In this document: positions 1 to 9,260 of the stretch, one piece after another
Layout of the letters: each line of letters opens with the position of its first letter
Position numbering within the stretch: the first letter of the stretch is position 1
From: Cellulomonas sp. SLBN-39
Lineage (GTDB): Bacteria > Actinomycetota > Actinomycetes > Actinomycetales > Cellulomonadaceae
Length of the DNA stretch: 64,000 nt
Assembly (NCBI RefSeq): GCF_006715865.1
Contig: NZ_VFOA01000001.1
Span: forward strand, 1,922,001-1,986,000
Reading direction: 5' to 3'
Made by a program: the position numbers and the translations under genes
The notes under the pieces: generated by a model
What the model was told of the DNA's origin: nothing
Seen by the model: only the letters and a program-made list of their open reading frames with translations
The model's database searches: none

Positions 1-2
1 GC

Positions 3-3000
3 GTGGTCGCGCTGGCCGCGGCGCCGGGCGGGTCGTCCGGCTCGTGGGGTGCGACGTCCCTGTCGCCGTCGTCGTCGTGGGACGTGTCGGAGCAGACCGG
101 TGACTTCTCGTGGTCGTACCCGATGCGGGTGCCGCCGTCGCTGGGCGGCCCTTCGCCGGAGCTGTCGCTGAGCTACTCCTCGGGGTCGCTCGACGGGCGC
201 GTGGCCTCGACGAACAACCAGACGTCGTGGGTCGGCGACGGGTGGGACCTGTCGACCGGGTTCATCGAGCGGCGGTACGTGGCGTGCGTCGACGACGAGA
301 AGAACGGCAACAACGTCGACAAGCCCACCGGTGACCAGTGCTGGAAGTCCGACAACGCCACGATGGCGTTCGCCGGGCACTCCGGAGAGTTGGTCAAGGA
401 CGCGTCGTCGGGGCAGTGGCGCCTGAAGAACGACGACGGCACGCGCATCGAGCGCAAGACCGGCGGGTGGAACGGTGACGACGACGGTGAGTACTGGGTC
501 GTCACCACCACCGACGGCATCAAGTACTACTTCGGCCGCGGCAAGCGGTCGGCCGACGACACGCTGGAGCTGAACTCGGCGTGGACCGTGCCGGTGTACG
601 GCAACCAGGCCGGCGAGCCCTGCTACAAGGCCGACTACGACTCGGCCTGGTGCCAGCAGGCGTGGCGCTGGAACCTCGAGTACGTCGTGGACCCCTCGGG
701 CAACTCCATGACGTACGTGTACGCCAAGGAGACCAACAAGTACGGCCGCAACCTCGACGACGCCGTCTCGACGTACGACCGCGGCGGGTACCTCGCACGT
801 ATCGAGTACGGCCAGCGGGCGGGGTCGGAGGCCGACTCCGTGGCCCCGGCGCGGGTGGTGTTCGGTGTCGCCGAGCGGTGCCTGCCCAAGGACGGGGTCA
901 GCTGCGAGCCGGACACGCTGACCAAGGACACGGCCAAGTCGTGGCCGGACGTCCCGTTCGACCAGATCTGCACCTCGGGCACCACGTGCGCGTCGCAGAT
1001 CTCGCCGTCCTTCTTCACGCGCAAGCGGCTGACCACGGTGACCACCCAGGTCCGGTCGGGCAGCGCGTGGCAGGACGTGGACCGGTGGTCCCTGACGCAC
1101 ACGTACCCGGACCCGGGCGACTCGACGAGCCCGGCGCTGTGGCTCTCGAAGATCGGGCACGAGGGACGCGTCGGTGACGCGATCACGCTGCCGGACGTCA
1201 CGTTCGAGGGTGTGCAGATGGCTAACCGGGTCGACACGACCGGTGACGCCGGCCCGGCGATGAACCGCTACCGGATCTCCTCGATCACGGCGGAGTCCGG
1301 CTCGACGACCTCGATCAGCTACACCCCGCAGGACTGCACGACCGGCAGCCTGCCGGCCTCGGCGGACTCCAACACCCGTCGCTGCTTCCCTGTCCGGTGG
1401 CAGCCGGAGGGCTCGGGCAAGGAGGTCGTGGAGTACTTCCACAAGTACCTCGTCGACACGATCGCCGAGAACCCGAACGACCTGATCAGCCCGGCCATCG
1501 AGACCGCGTACGCGTACCAGGGCACGCCCGCGTGGGCGTACGACGACAACCCGCTCGTGCCGGAGAAGCAGCGCACGTGGGGCCAGTGGCGCGGGTACGC
1601 GACGGTCGACATCTACACCGGCGCCAAGACCCTCGCGAGCAGGTCGTGGGACCGCAAGCGGTTCTTCCGCGGCATGAACGGCGACCACCTGGCCGACGGG
1701 TCCAAGCGGTCGGTCAGCGTCGACGGGATCGCCGACGACGCGCGCCTCAACGGGTTCGTGCGTGAGGAGATCACGTACAACGGCGTCGGCGGCGCCGAGG
1801 TCGAGGGCGTGGTCAACACCCCGTGGGTGTCGCCGCCGACGGCCACGAGCAGCGACGGCGTGAAGGCCACCTTCATGTCGACCCGGACGGTCGAGTCCCG
1901 CACCATCGGCAGCCAGCTGCCCGGTGGCAAGCGCGTCACGCGCACCGTCACCACCTACGACGACACCTACGGGCTGCCGGTCTCGGTGGACGACCAGGGT
2001 GACGTCGCCACGGCCGCGGACGACCGGTGCACGCGCACCGAGTACGCCCGCAACACCGCCGCGCACATCGTCGGGGCGATGCGTCGGACCGAGACCGTCG
2101 GGGTCTCCTGCTCGGCCACGCCCGCCCGCCCGGGTGACGTGCTGGCCGACATGCGGGTGTCCTACGACGGGCAGGCCTACGGCGAGGTGCCGACGCGCGG
2201 GCAGGTCACGCGCAGCGAGACGCTGAAGTCGTACTCGGGTACCACCCCGGTGTACGTCACGGAGTCGACGTCGACGTACGACGCCTACGGGCGCCCGACG
2301 TCCAGCACGGACGCGCTGGGCCGCAAGGGCACCACGGCGTACACCCCGGCGACGGGCGGGCCGCTGCGGTCGGTGACGACCACGGCGCCCGACCCCGACG
2401 GGTCGGGACCGCTGACGGCGGCGTCGTCGACCACCGAGGTCAACGCCGCGTGGGGTGCACCCACCAAGGTGACCGACCCCAACGGCAAGGTCGCCTCGGC
2501 GACGTACGACGCGCTGGGCCGCACCACCGCGGTGTGGATGCCGGGCCGTACCCAGGGCAAGGACACCGCGGACCAGACCTTCGCGTACAAGCTCGCGCGG
2601 AACGGGGCCAACTCGGTCACCACCAAGACGCTGACGGCGTCCGGGGCATACCTGACGTCGGTGGCGATCTACGACGGCCTGCTGCGCCCGCGTCAGACGC
2701 AGTCGCCGTCGGCGTCGACGGAGAACCCGGGCCGGCTGATCACCGACACGATCTACGACTCGCGCGGCCTGGTGGAGTGGGAGAACGGTGCCTGGTTCAC
2801 CACGGGTGACCCGGCCGGCACGGTCGTGTTCCCGTCGGTGGCGGTGCCCACCCGCACCCGGTACGCCTACGACGGCGCCGGGCGGGTCACCGCCCAGATC
2901 AGCGACGTCGACGAGAAGGAGGACGTGCGCACCACGACGTCCTACGACGGCGACCGGGTGAGCGTGGACCCGCCGACCGGTGGTGTGCCGTCGATGTCGA

Positions 3001-5675
3001 TCACCGACGCCGCCGGCCAGGTGGTCGAGCTGCGGCAGTTCACCGGTCTGGCGCCCACCGGCACGTTCCGGTCCACGAAGTACGCCTACGACCGGTCGGG
3101 GAACCTGACCTCGCACACCGACCCGGCGGGCAACGTGTGGTCGTACACGTACGACCTGCGGGGCCGGCAGGTCACGGCCAAGGACCCGGACAAGGGCACG
3201 ACCACCTCGACGTACGACGACGCCGGGCAGCTGGTGTCCACCAAGGACGCCCGCGGGGTCACGCTCGCGTACGTGCGTGACACGCTCGGGCGAGTCACGG
3301 AGCTGCGGGAGGGCTCGGCCACCGGGACGCTGCGCTCCTCGTGGACGTACGACACCCTGGCCAAGGGGCAGCTGACGTCCAGCACCCGCCACGTGGGGAC
3401 CAACGCCTACACCACGGCCGTCACGGCCTACGACGACGCGTACCAGCCGCTGGGCCAGTCGGTCACGCTGCCCGCGTCGGAGGGTGCACTGGCCGGCACG
3501 TACACCACGGGGTACACGTACACCGCGGACGGTCAGCTGGCGACGATGAAGCTGCCTGCCGTCGGGTCGCTGCCCGCTGAGACGGTGACGACCGAGTACA
3601 ACGCGCTGTCGCAGGCGATCTCGCTGAGCGGCGGTGACGGGTGGGGCACGTACGTCGCCAAGGCGGTGTACGACACGACCGGTGAGCTGCTCCAGCAGGA
3701 CCTGGGCAACTTCAAGTCGTACTCGCAGAACTTCGCGTACGAGAAGGGCACCCGCCAGCTCGCCCGCACCTGGTTGGTGCGGCAGGGCGCGTCGGGTCGT
3801 GACTTCGACAAGACCTACACCTACGACGACGCGGGCAACCCGACGAAGATCGTCGACAGCCCCACGGGTCAGGCCGTGGACGCGCAGTGCTTCGCCTACG
3901 ACGGTCTGCGGCGCCTGAAGGAGGTGTGGACGCCGGCGAACGCGGACTGCTCGGTCGCGGCGTCGGCCGCCGGCCTGGGCGGCCCGGCGCCGTACTGGAA
4001 GGCGTACGCGTTCGACGTCGCGGGCAACCGCACGAAGGAGGTCATCCGGTCGGCGTCGAGCACGACGACGAACACGTACACGTACGCGGCGTCGGGTGCG
4101 ACGGCGGTGCAGCCGCACGCGGTCACGTCGATCACGTCGGTGACTGGATCGACGACCAAGACCGGGTCGTACACGTACGACGCGAACGGTGCGACGGCCA
4201 CGCGCACGCCTGCGGGTGGGACGGCGCAGACGTTGACGTGGGACGCCGAGCAGCGGCTGACCACCGTCAAGCAGGGCACCTCGACGGTCGGCTCGTACGT
4301 GTACACCGCTGATGGTGAGCGGTTGATCCGCAAGCAGGGTGGCAAGACGACGGTGTACCTGCCCGGTGGGCAGGAGCTGACGTTGACCACGTCGTCCGGT
4401 GCGCTCGCCGCGCAGCGGTACTACGCGTTCGCGGGTCAGACGGTGGCGACGCGTACGGGCACGGCGGCCTCGACGGTGTCGTCGTTGTTCGCCGACACGC
4501 AGGGCACGGCGTTGGTGTCGGTGCAGAACATCACCGACACGGTGACGGTGCGTCGGACGGATCCGTACGGGAACGTGCGGGGGACGAACCCGTCGTGGCC
4601 GGGTGACCACCTGTTCTTGGACAAGGTGCGCGACTCGACGGGTCTGACGCAGGTCGGTGCCCGGTACTACGACGCGTCGATCGGCCGGTTCGTGTCGGTG
4701 GACCCGGTGCTGGACCTGAAGGACCCGGCGCAGTGGTCGGCGTACTCCTACGGCGAGCACAACCCGGTCACGTACTCCGACCCCACCGGCATGCTGTCGT
4801 GGGCATCGTCGTTCAAGAGCGGCCTGTCGAAGATCGGGTCGGCGGTCAAGAACGGCGTCTCCTCGGCGTGGAAGTCGACCGGCAGCTTCGTCAAGAAGCA
4901 CCAGGCGTCGATCGTGGGCTTCGCGGCTGGTGCGATCGTGACCGGTGGGTGCTTGGTCGCGACCGGTGGTGTGGGGTCGGTCGGGTGTGCGGCGCTCGGT
5001 GGTGCTGCGGCCGGGGCGGCGTCGAACCTGTGGCGGACCCAGGTGCAGAAGACCTCGCGGTTCACTGTCGGTGGGTTCGTGCGCGAGACGGTCTTCGGTG
5101 CCGCGATGGGCGCGATCGGTGGGGCTGCGGCTGCGGCCAAGCCGCTGGCCTCCGCGGCCGCGTCCTGGGCGGGCCGGGTGGTCGGGCCCGCGGCCCAGCG
5201 CTTCGGTGCCGGCGCGCTCTCAGCAGCACGACAAGCAGCCTCGAAGGCCTCCCAGGCCCTGGCCCAGACGGCCCAGAACATCCGCACCCAGGTCGTCCAG
5301 CAGGTGCGATCGGTGGTTCAGAACGCCTCCCGCCTGCTACCGTCCCGATCAAGCGGTGCCGCAAATGCCGCGGACGATTGGGTCAACGTCAGCGGGATCC
5401 TGCGTGACGCGGTCCGCGGGAAGGGCAACTTTGGCCTGGGCTGGGGCACCGCCGCCGAAGCTCAGACGGCGGGGCGTGCCTGGGTCGGCGAAGGCGCGCG
5501 CCTTGCGAGCGATGGGAAGACTCTGTTGAGTCAGGATGGCTTGCGTCAGTGGCGCCCGCCGAGTTTCAAGCCCAAGTGGCAAGGGGGGTCTTGGCAGTCC
5601 AACTTCGAGTCTCGATGGGTTCCACGTGGACAGTGGCAGACCAACGGTCACCTCAATATTTCGGACATGCCATGA
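3..5675 (+). CDS. RHS/YD-repeat polymorphic toxin, 5' partial, type-17-like toxin tip
   Basis: Giant secreted or surface RHS protein that displays a C-terminal toxin for contact-dependent killing of related cells. Only 1890 residues are visible and the frame is open at the left edge, so the true N-terminus lies upstream. Dozens of YD motifs (for example TYDDAGQLVSTKDA) fill residues ~730-1530. The RHS core follows at ~1540-1596 (GLTQVGARYYDASIGRF, then a DPTG cleavage-type motif). A glycine/alanine-rich pretoxin helix region covers ~1600-1760. The last ~85 residues (GNFGLGWGT, SDGKTLLSQDGLRQWRPPS, QWQTNGHLNI) resemble, from memory, the polymorphic toxin type 17 (Ntox17) domain. G+C and codon use change near 5330, inside the gene, which is the usual sign of an exchanged toxin tip. 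The stop overlaps the next start (ATGA), so toxin and immunity are coupled. The RHS call is near certain. The toxin family is likely, and its biochemical activity is unknown to me. Confidence 0.9.
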   Translation: MVALAAAPGGSSGSWGATSLSPSSSWDVSEQTGDFSWSYPMRVPPSLGGPSPELSLSYSSGSLDGRVASTNNQTSWVGDGWDLSTGFIERRYVACVDDEKNGNNVDKPTGDQCWKSDNATMAFAGHSGELVKDASSGQWRLKNDDGTRIERKTGGWNGDDDGEYWVVTTTDGIKYYFGRGKRSADDTLELNSAWTVPVYGNQAGEPCYKADYDSAWCQQAWRWNLEYVVDPSGNSMTYVYAKETNKYGRNLDDAVSTYDRGGYLARIEYGQRAGSEADSVAPARVVFGVAERCLPKDGVSCEPDTLTKDTAKSWPDVPFDQICTSGTTCASQISPSFFTRKRLTTVTTQVRSGSAWQDVDRWSLTHTYPDPGDSTSPALWLSKIGHEGRVGDAITLPDVTFEGVQMANRVDTTGDAGPAMNRYRISSITAESGSTTSISYTPQDCTTGSLPASADSNTRRCFPVRWQPEGSGKEVVEYFHKYLVDTIAENPNDLISPAIETAYAYQGTPAWAYDDNPLVPEKQRTWGQWRGYATVDIYTGAKTLASRSWDRKRFFRGMNGDHLADGSKRSVSVDGIADDARLNGFVREEITYNGVGGAEVEGVVNTPWVSPPTATSSDGVKATFMSTRTVESRTIGSQLPGGKRVTRTVTTYDDTYGLPVSVDDQGDVATAADDRCTRTEYARNTAAHIVGAMRRTETVGVSCSATPARPGDVLADMRVSYDGQAYGEVPTRGQVTRSETLKSYSGTTPVYVTESTSTYDAYGRPTSSTDALGRKGTTAYTPATGGPLRSVTTTAPDPDGSGPLTAASSTTEVNAAWGAPTKVTDPNGKVASATYDALGRTTAVWMPGRTQGKDTADQTFAYKLARNGANSVTTKTLTASGAYLTSVAIYDGLLRPRQTQSPSASTENPGRLITDTIYDSRGLVEWENGAWFTTGDPAGTVVFPSVAVPTRTRYAYDGAGRVTAQISDVDEKEDVRTTTSYDGDRVSVDPPTGGVPSMSITDAAGQVVELRQFTGLAPTGTFRSTKYAYDRSGNLTSHTDPAGNVWSYTYDLRGRQVTAKDPDKGTTTSTYDDAGQLVSTKDARGVTLAYVRDTLGRVTELREGSATGTLRSSWTYDTLAKGQLTSSTRHVGTNAYTTAVTAYDDAYQPLGQSVTLPASEGALAGTYTTGYTYTADGQLATMKLPAVGSLPAETVTTEYNALSQAISLSGGDGWGTYVAKAVYDTTGELLQQDLGNFKSYSQNFAYEKGTRQLARTWLVRQGASGRDFDKTYTYDDAGNPTKIVDSPTGQAVDAQCFAYDGLRRLKEVWTPANADCSVAASAAGLGGPAPYWKAYAFDVAGNRTKEVIRSASSTTTNTYTYAASGATAVQPHAVTSITSVTGSTTKTGSYTYDANGATATRTPAGGTAQTLTWDAEQRLTTVKQGTSTVGSYVYTADGERLIRKQGGKTTVYLPGGQELTLTTSSGALAAQRYYAFAGQTVATRTGTAASTVSSLFADTQGTALVSVQNITDTVTVRRTDPYGNVRGTNPSWPGDHLFLDKVRDSTGLTQVGARYYDASIGRFVSVDPVLDLKDPAQWSAYSYGEHNPVTYSDPTGMLSWASSFKSGLSKIGSAVKNGVSSAWKSTGSFVKKHQASIVGFAAGAIVTGGCLVATGGVGSVGCAALGGAAAGAASNLWRTQVQKTSRFTVGGFVRETVFGAAMGAIGGAAAAAKPLASAAASWAGRVVGPAAQRFGAGALSAARQAASKASQALAQTAQNIRTQVVQQVRSVVQNASRLLPSRSSGAANAADDWVNVSGILRDAVRGKGNFGLGWGTAAEAQTAGRAWVGEGARLASDGKTLLSQDGLRQWRPPSFKPKWQGGSWQSNFESRWVPRGQWQTNGHLNISDMP

Positions 5676-6022
5676 GAGCTGAGATCAGATCGATCTTCTC
5701 CAGTGATGTGCAGAGCCTGGAAGATTTTCGACCGCCAGAAGACGCCTTCGCCATCCCCATCCGACTCCAAATCGGACCCGCGGGGCAGGATGGTGAGGAG
5801 TCTTTTGACTTCACTGTCTGCTCGGCGGCCTGGCTCAACAAGCAGGTCGAGCAGATGCCGGTTTTCGATGCGCGCCATCATCTTGTCGTTCGCGATTTTC
5901 ACTGGGCTGTGATACGACGCTACATCGAGGGGCGGGTGTCTCGGTGCGTGGGCAAGGATTGGGAAGAGCTTGCCCAGCAGTTGAGCCGATTCGCATACTG
6001 GGAGTTCGAGGACTACTCGTGA
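5672..6022 (+). CDS. Imm8-family immunity protein
   Basis: A 116-residue cytoplasmic protein predicted to neutralise the toxin tip of the preceding RHS protein. The pattern MRAEIRSIFSSDV, then FAIPIRLQIGPAGQDGEESF, then FTVCSAAWL matches the Imm8 family as I remember it (MKAEIxSI start, IGPxGxxGEESFD core, CTxxWL). The chosen ATG overlaps the toxin stop by four bases (ATGA), which fixes the start better than longer in-frame starts inside the toxin gene. G+C is clearly lower than the window average, in keeping with the toxin tip, so tip and immunity probably moved together. Imm8 pairing with a type-17-like toxin is inferred from position only. Confidence 0.8.
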   Translation: MRAEIRSIFSSDVQSLEDFRPPEDAFAIPIRLQIGPAGQDGEESFDFTVCSAAWLNKQVEQMPVFDARHHLVVRDFHWAVIRRYIEGRVSRCVGKDWEELAQQLSRFAYWEFEDYS

Positions 6023-6380
6023 CGGCTCCCGAGGTCAGTCACCAGAGTTCTCGGCCGACTGCTTGTCTACGTGTTCGGCGCCTTGCGTGATGCGGACGTC
6101 GCCCTCCGCAGTCAGGTCGAATTGTGGTTGCAGCTCCGCATCCTGCTCGATGCCGTGGACGCGCCTGTCCGCCGTGGGCGGTGCGGCCGCGGCGGCGGCG
6201 GGAATTCTTGCGCGTCCGGGTGGCATGTTTTGGGAGATTTAATTCCGCTGTGCAAAATGGATTCGGCGGGCGTTGCGGGCAAATCTGAAGGGCAAGTGGC
6301 AAGAGGTGTCACCTATCGGTGCAGCACGTCCTGCCTGGTGATGATCAACTCGGCGCCGAGTCGCCTATTCCGGCGCGTTG
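6023..6380. other. Gene-free stretch, low G+C, possible debris
   Basis: No convincing gene lies between the Imm8 gene and the next start. The stretch contains AT-rich patches unusual for this genome (around 6230-6270). Short open frames exist on both strands (for example 63 codons on the minus strand at 6035-6226), but none has a ribosome binding site or a recognisable pattern. It may be degraded toxin or immunity sequence. No hairpin terminator was recognised. Confidence 0.4.
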
Positions 6381-7124
6381 ATGACTGACCTCTATCCCGA
6401 GCCGCCTCATCTGTCGGCTTTTATCGCGCCCGGGTTGGATCGTTCCGAGGCCCTTGTGGCCGCATGGGACGTGCTGACGGCGGCTGGTTGCGTCTTCACA
6501 GGTAAATTCTTAGTGGCTCGCGGTCAGGAGTGGTTCCAGTACGTCAGCGATGTCGATCGCGAGGTGATCCGACATGACGGCTCGCCTCGTGACTTGTTGG
6601 CGAGCCGTCAGGTTCTCCGAATCGAGTTCCGTCATCGGAGCATGGGCATCGTTGTGCTGGGGCTGTCCTCCGCAGTCGAACATGGGGAGCCTCATCCTCT
6701 GGAAGTGGCGATCCACGCCGGCCCGTTCTCCTTGCCGGACGAGATGTGGTCCCCGTCTGACCGGCGAGCGGCGAAGCGGGTCATGGGCTGGATGGAGAGA
6801 CTGCTGCTCGCTCTGACCGAACCGGTCCAGGCGCAGTACGGTGCGATCGGGATCGAGGCCGTGTTCCCGACCCCGGTGTCGCTGGCGAGGGCCCAGCGGT
6901 CGGTGCTGTGGCCCTCAACGTGGTTCTGGTCCTCGGAGCTTGGCTCGCGCGCGGAGTCCGCGGAGGAAGATCTGTTGTCGTCCTTGCGCCCCGGTGCTGT
7001 GACCCGGTCACGAGAGGGCACGCTCTTTCGAGCGTGGCGCCCTTGGGCCGAGCCGCGGGTCGACGAGCCCGGTCTCGGCCTCGTCTTGGCTTTTCTGGGC
7101 CGGGTCGTCAGGGCGCCGCGCTAA
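6381..7124 (+). CDS. Unrecognised cytoplasmic protein in immunity array
   Basis: I do not recognise this 247-residue protein. It has no signal peptide or membrane segment and a mixed alpha/beta composition. One segment reads VIRHDGSPRDLLASRQVLRI and a conserved-looking helix is AAKRVMGWMERLLLALTEP. The ATG at 6381 is chosen over the TTG three bases earlier. G+C is lower than in the flanking housekeeping genes. The position, downstream of an RHS toxin and its immunity gene, makes an orphan immunity protein the best guess, but nothing in the sequence proves it. Confidence 0.6.
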   Translation: MTDLYPEPPHLSAFIAPGLDRSEALVAAWDVLTAAGCVFTGKFLVARGQEWFQYVSDVDREVIRHDGSPRDLLASRQVLRIEFRHRSMGIVVLGLSSAVEHGEPHPLEVAIHAGPFSLPDEMWSPSDRRAAKRVMGWMERLLLALTEPVQAQYGAIGIEAVFPTPVSLARAQRSVLWPSTWFWSSELGSRAESAEEDLLSSLRPGAVTRSREGTLFRAWRPWAEPRVDEPGLGLVLAFLGRVVRAPR

Positions 7125-7153
7125 CGTCCGGGGCCGCGGCAGAGCAGGTCACG

Positions 7154-7360
7154 ATGGTGAGCGAGGGTGAGATGAGCGATGAAGGAGAGAGGCGGAACAA
7201 GGAGTACGTCGGGATCATCTGGATCGGCGACGGCCCCGGTATTCGATTGCGAGTCTTCGCGCCGTCGGCACTCGAAGCGCGAGCTCTGGTGGTCGAGGAG
7301 TACGGCGAGGGCCACGTGATCACCCTGCGCAACGAGGGAGACGCGAGTCGCCCGCGGTGA
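7154..7360 (+). CDS. Small unrecognised protein (68 aa)
   Basis: A short acidic protein with an internal stretch EYVGIIWIGDGPGIRLRVFA followed by ALEARALVVEEYGEGHVITL. The pattern suggests a small beta-alpha-beta domain of the kind that takes part in substrate or partner binding, but I cannot name a family. Starts at 7154 and 7172 are both possible; the 7172 ATG is preceded by a purine-rich GAGGGTGAG. The gene lies just before the toxin fragment at 7433 and may be another orphan immunity or accessory gene. Confidence 0.5.
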   Translation: MVSEGEMSDEGERRNKEYVGIIWIGDGPGIRLRVFAPSALEARALVVEEYGEGHVITLRNEGDASRPR

Positions 7361-7432
7361 AGCCGCGGTGGTAGCGCGTCGCGCGGCCGCAGCGGCGCCC
7401 GTCCGAGACTGCATGCACGTCTCCTGGTTGCG

Positions 7433-7558
7433 CACTTCCTCAACCCGACGACGGGCTTGAACGTCATCTTGCCCGGCGGGATCTTCGTCAGTGGACGAAG
7501 ACTCACATCGAATCCGCTCGCCAATGTCCCCAGGGACGGGAGTCTCGGTTGTGGATGA
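7433..7558 (+). pseudogene. Orphan toxin tail, colicin-D-like, truncated
   Basis: Frame two encodes HFLNPTTGLNVI, GGIFVSG and DGSLG before a TGA at 7556. This order (F-x-NP-x-TGLNV, then F-V-SG, then GSL at the extreme end) is the signature I associate with the C-terminus of colicin-D-type tRNase domains on polymorphic toxins. Upstream the frame degenerates into Arg/Ala-rich translation and hits a stop at 7358, so only about the last 41 codons survive. The tail overlaps the following small gene by eight bases, as in functional toxin-immunity pairs. I read it as an orphan toxin module left by recombination at the RHS locus. Family assignment is from memory and moderate. Confidence 0.5.
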
Positions 7559-7784
7559 CGACGTGTCAGTCAGCCTGAAACGCGATCTTGCGCTCGTGCT
7601 GTACGACTGGCTCGCGCGCACCTCGGCCGCGGGCCGGCCTGTGGAGGTCGCCGACCAGGCCGAGCAGCGCGCGCTCTGGGACCTCGAGTCGGCCCTCGAG
7701 TCGATACTCCCCGAGACGCTCCAGGAGGGCTACGCCGAGCGCGTCGCTCGGGCTAGGCATCGAGTCAGGGATCAGGGGGCGTGA
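7551..7784 (+). CDS. Putative colicin-D-type immunity protein
   Basis: Small helical protein of 77 residues from the GTG at 7551. A frame opening at 7491 would add 20 residues but would overlap most of the toxin tail. The core VADQAEQRALWDLESALESI followed by YAERVARARHRVRD is a pattern I know from small proteins encoded right after colicin-D-like toxin ends. The gene starts inside the stop region of the orphan toxin fragment, with a purine run (GGGACGGGAG) upstream. It probably protects against toxins of that type made by competitors, even though the local toxin is truncated. Confidence 0.55.
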   Translation: MDDDVSVSLKRDLALVLYDWLARTSAAGRPVEVADQAEQRALWDLESALESILPETLQEGYAERVARARHRVRDQGA

Positions 7785-7840
7785 GTGTGGTCACCTGATC
7801 TGGCCCCGCCTGGGGCATTGTCCGGCCTAGGCTGTCGACC

Positions 7841-8374
7841 GTGGTGGTGGACTGGGAACAGCTCGACGTCGCTCGGCGCCGTTTCCCGGTGGGCCGCCAG
7901 GTCCCCGGCACCGTCACTCGGATGCCGCAGCCCGGCGCAATAGGTCTGTTCGTCAGCCTCGGCGAGACGCCCGAAGGCTTCGTCGACGTTCTGGCCCTCC
8001 CAAGAGACCCGCACCTGTGGCCGCCTCCAGGCACGACGATGGGTTTCGAGGTGCTTCAACACCGTCCTGGCCAGGTGCGCCTATGGCCGGTCGATCCTCG
8101 CTGGCGACACGCGGATGCTCGTGACGACCAGGAGAGCATCACCTGGGCGCGGACGAAGTCGCGCTACCGCGAAGGCCAACTGGTGACTGCTCGCGTCACA
8201 CACGTCGTCACCGGCAACCGGGAGTACATGGTGGCGTTCGGCGACGACCATGCCGTCCTCGAGTGGTCATATGAACGTCCGACGCTGGGCACCACCGGCA
8301 CCTTTCGGGTCGAGGCCCTCCTGGACACGACGCGACGGATCTTGCTGGCTCCAGTCGAGCTCTCAGAGTCCTGA
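7841..8374 (+). CDS. S1-like RNA-binding-domain protein
   Basis: A 177-residue protein containing what look like two OB-fold/S1-like segments. The first is VGRQVPGTVTRMPQPGAIGL leading into FVSLGETPEGFVDVLAL (residues ~17-50). The second starts around residue 110 with YREGQLVTARVTHVV. The pattern G-x-V-x-G-x-V-T then G-x-F-V-x-L is typical of S1 domains, which bind RNA or single-stranded nucleic acid. Start GTG at 7841; two further GTG codons follow directly, so the exact start is uncertain. There is no signal peptide. Its presence in the immunity array may be incidental or may reflect protection against an RNase toxin; that is inference. Confidence 0.55.
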   Translation: MVVDWEQLDVARRRFPVGRQVPGTVTRMPQPGAIGLFVSLGETPEGFVDVLALPRDPHLWPPPGTTMGFEVLQHRPGQVRLWPVDPRWRHADARDDQESITWARTKSRYREGQLVTARVTHVVTGNREYMVAFGDDHAVLEWSYERPTLGTTGTFRVEALLDTTRRILLAPVELSES

Positions 8375-8554
8375 ACCTAGAACCGCAGACAGCCGTCGGC
8401 GCTCCGCCGGGGCCACGACTCGCGACCGTCGATGGGGCCGAACGTCTTGACGACACTCAGGGGGCGTGATGGGTCAGCGGCCGACTGGCACGCGGGCGGG
8501 GAGCCCGCTAGGGCGTGTCTCCCAACGGCTCGCGAGGTGCGGGACGATTGAAGC

Positions 8555-9196
8555 GTGGTCAGCCTCGAGGACCTTCGAAGTCGCTTGATGACGCAGTTCA
8601 GCCAGATGTGCGCTCGCACGGGCATGTTCGCCAGGACTGCAGAGGGTGCCTACCGCGCCTCGGTGCAGCTGCAGCAGACCCTCGCGTACATCGACGAGCG
8701 CGAGGACGCCTACGACGCCGAGCACACGCGGTGCCGGACCGAGGACTTCCGTGAGTTCGGGCCTCCGCGCATGGGCGCGTGGTTCGACGCTGCCCCGAAC
8801 AACGTGGCGAGAGGCGCAGCCGAGGTGTTCGCCTGGCACGCCGAGCTGGGAGCACGGTTCGGATGGGTCGACGCTCCCCGTCTCTCACCGCCCGACTGGG
8901 AGCGGCTGGTCGCCACCGCGGCAGCCCTTCAACCGACGGACGGCACGTGGACCCGAGAGCGGGTCCAGTCCGAGCTGCCGACCGCGTCCCTGGTCGTGGA
9001 CGGCATCATCTACTGCTACGCCCCGCCACAGGACGACGGGCGCTGGTTGTTCGCTGACATCGTCCAGCCAGCCGGGAATCCCCGTCTCTTTCCCGAGGCC
9101 CCGCTCCGCTCGTTCCGGCTCCCGGGGCCAGGTCCGATGTACGACCGTCTGGCACTCACTCCGGCCGGTGCCGCACTCCTGGCAAGCGGCTACTAG
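8555..9196 (+). CDS. Unrecognised protein, 213 aa
   Basis: I do not recognise this soluble protein. Visible features are a helical N-terminal half (LRSRLMTQFSQMCARTG and QLQQTLAYIDERED) and a C-terminal half with SLVVDGIIYCYAPPQDDGRW, which looks like a beta-hairpin. It starts with GTG at 8555 and has no signal peptide or membrane segment. It continues the plus-strand run of small genes after the RHS toxin, so an immunity or accessory role is possible but unproven. Confidence 0.55.
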   Translation: MVSLEDLRSRLMTQFSQMCARTGMFARTAEGAYRASVQLQQTLAYIDEREDAYDAEHTRCRTEDFREFGPPRMGAWFDAAPNNVARGAAEVFAWHAELGARFGWVDAPRLSPPDWERLVATAAALQPTDGTWTRERVQSELPTASLVVDGIIYCYAPPQDDGRWLFADIVQPAGNPRLFPEAPLRSFRLPGPGPMYDRLALTPAGAALLASGY

Positions 9197-9260
9197 CCAT
9201 CGCAGGCGCGTTGGCGGCTCTCGTGGTCAGCGGGATGCGGCCGCGGACTACGGTGCGCAA

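Noticed and set aside
6035..6226. 63-codon minus-strand frame after the Imm8 gene
   Set aside because: No binding site, an alanine run and no family pattern; kept only as unexplained low-G+C sequence.
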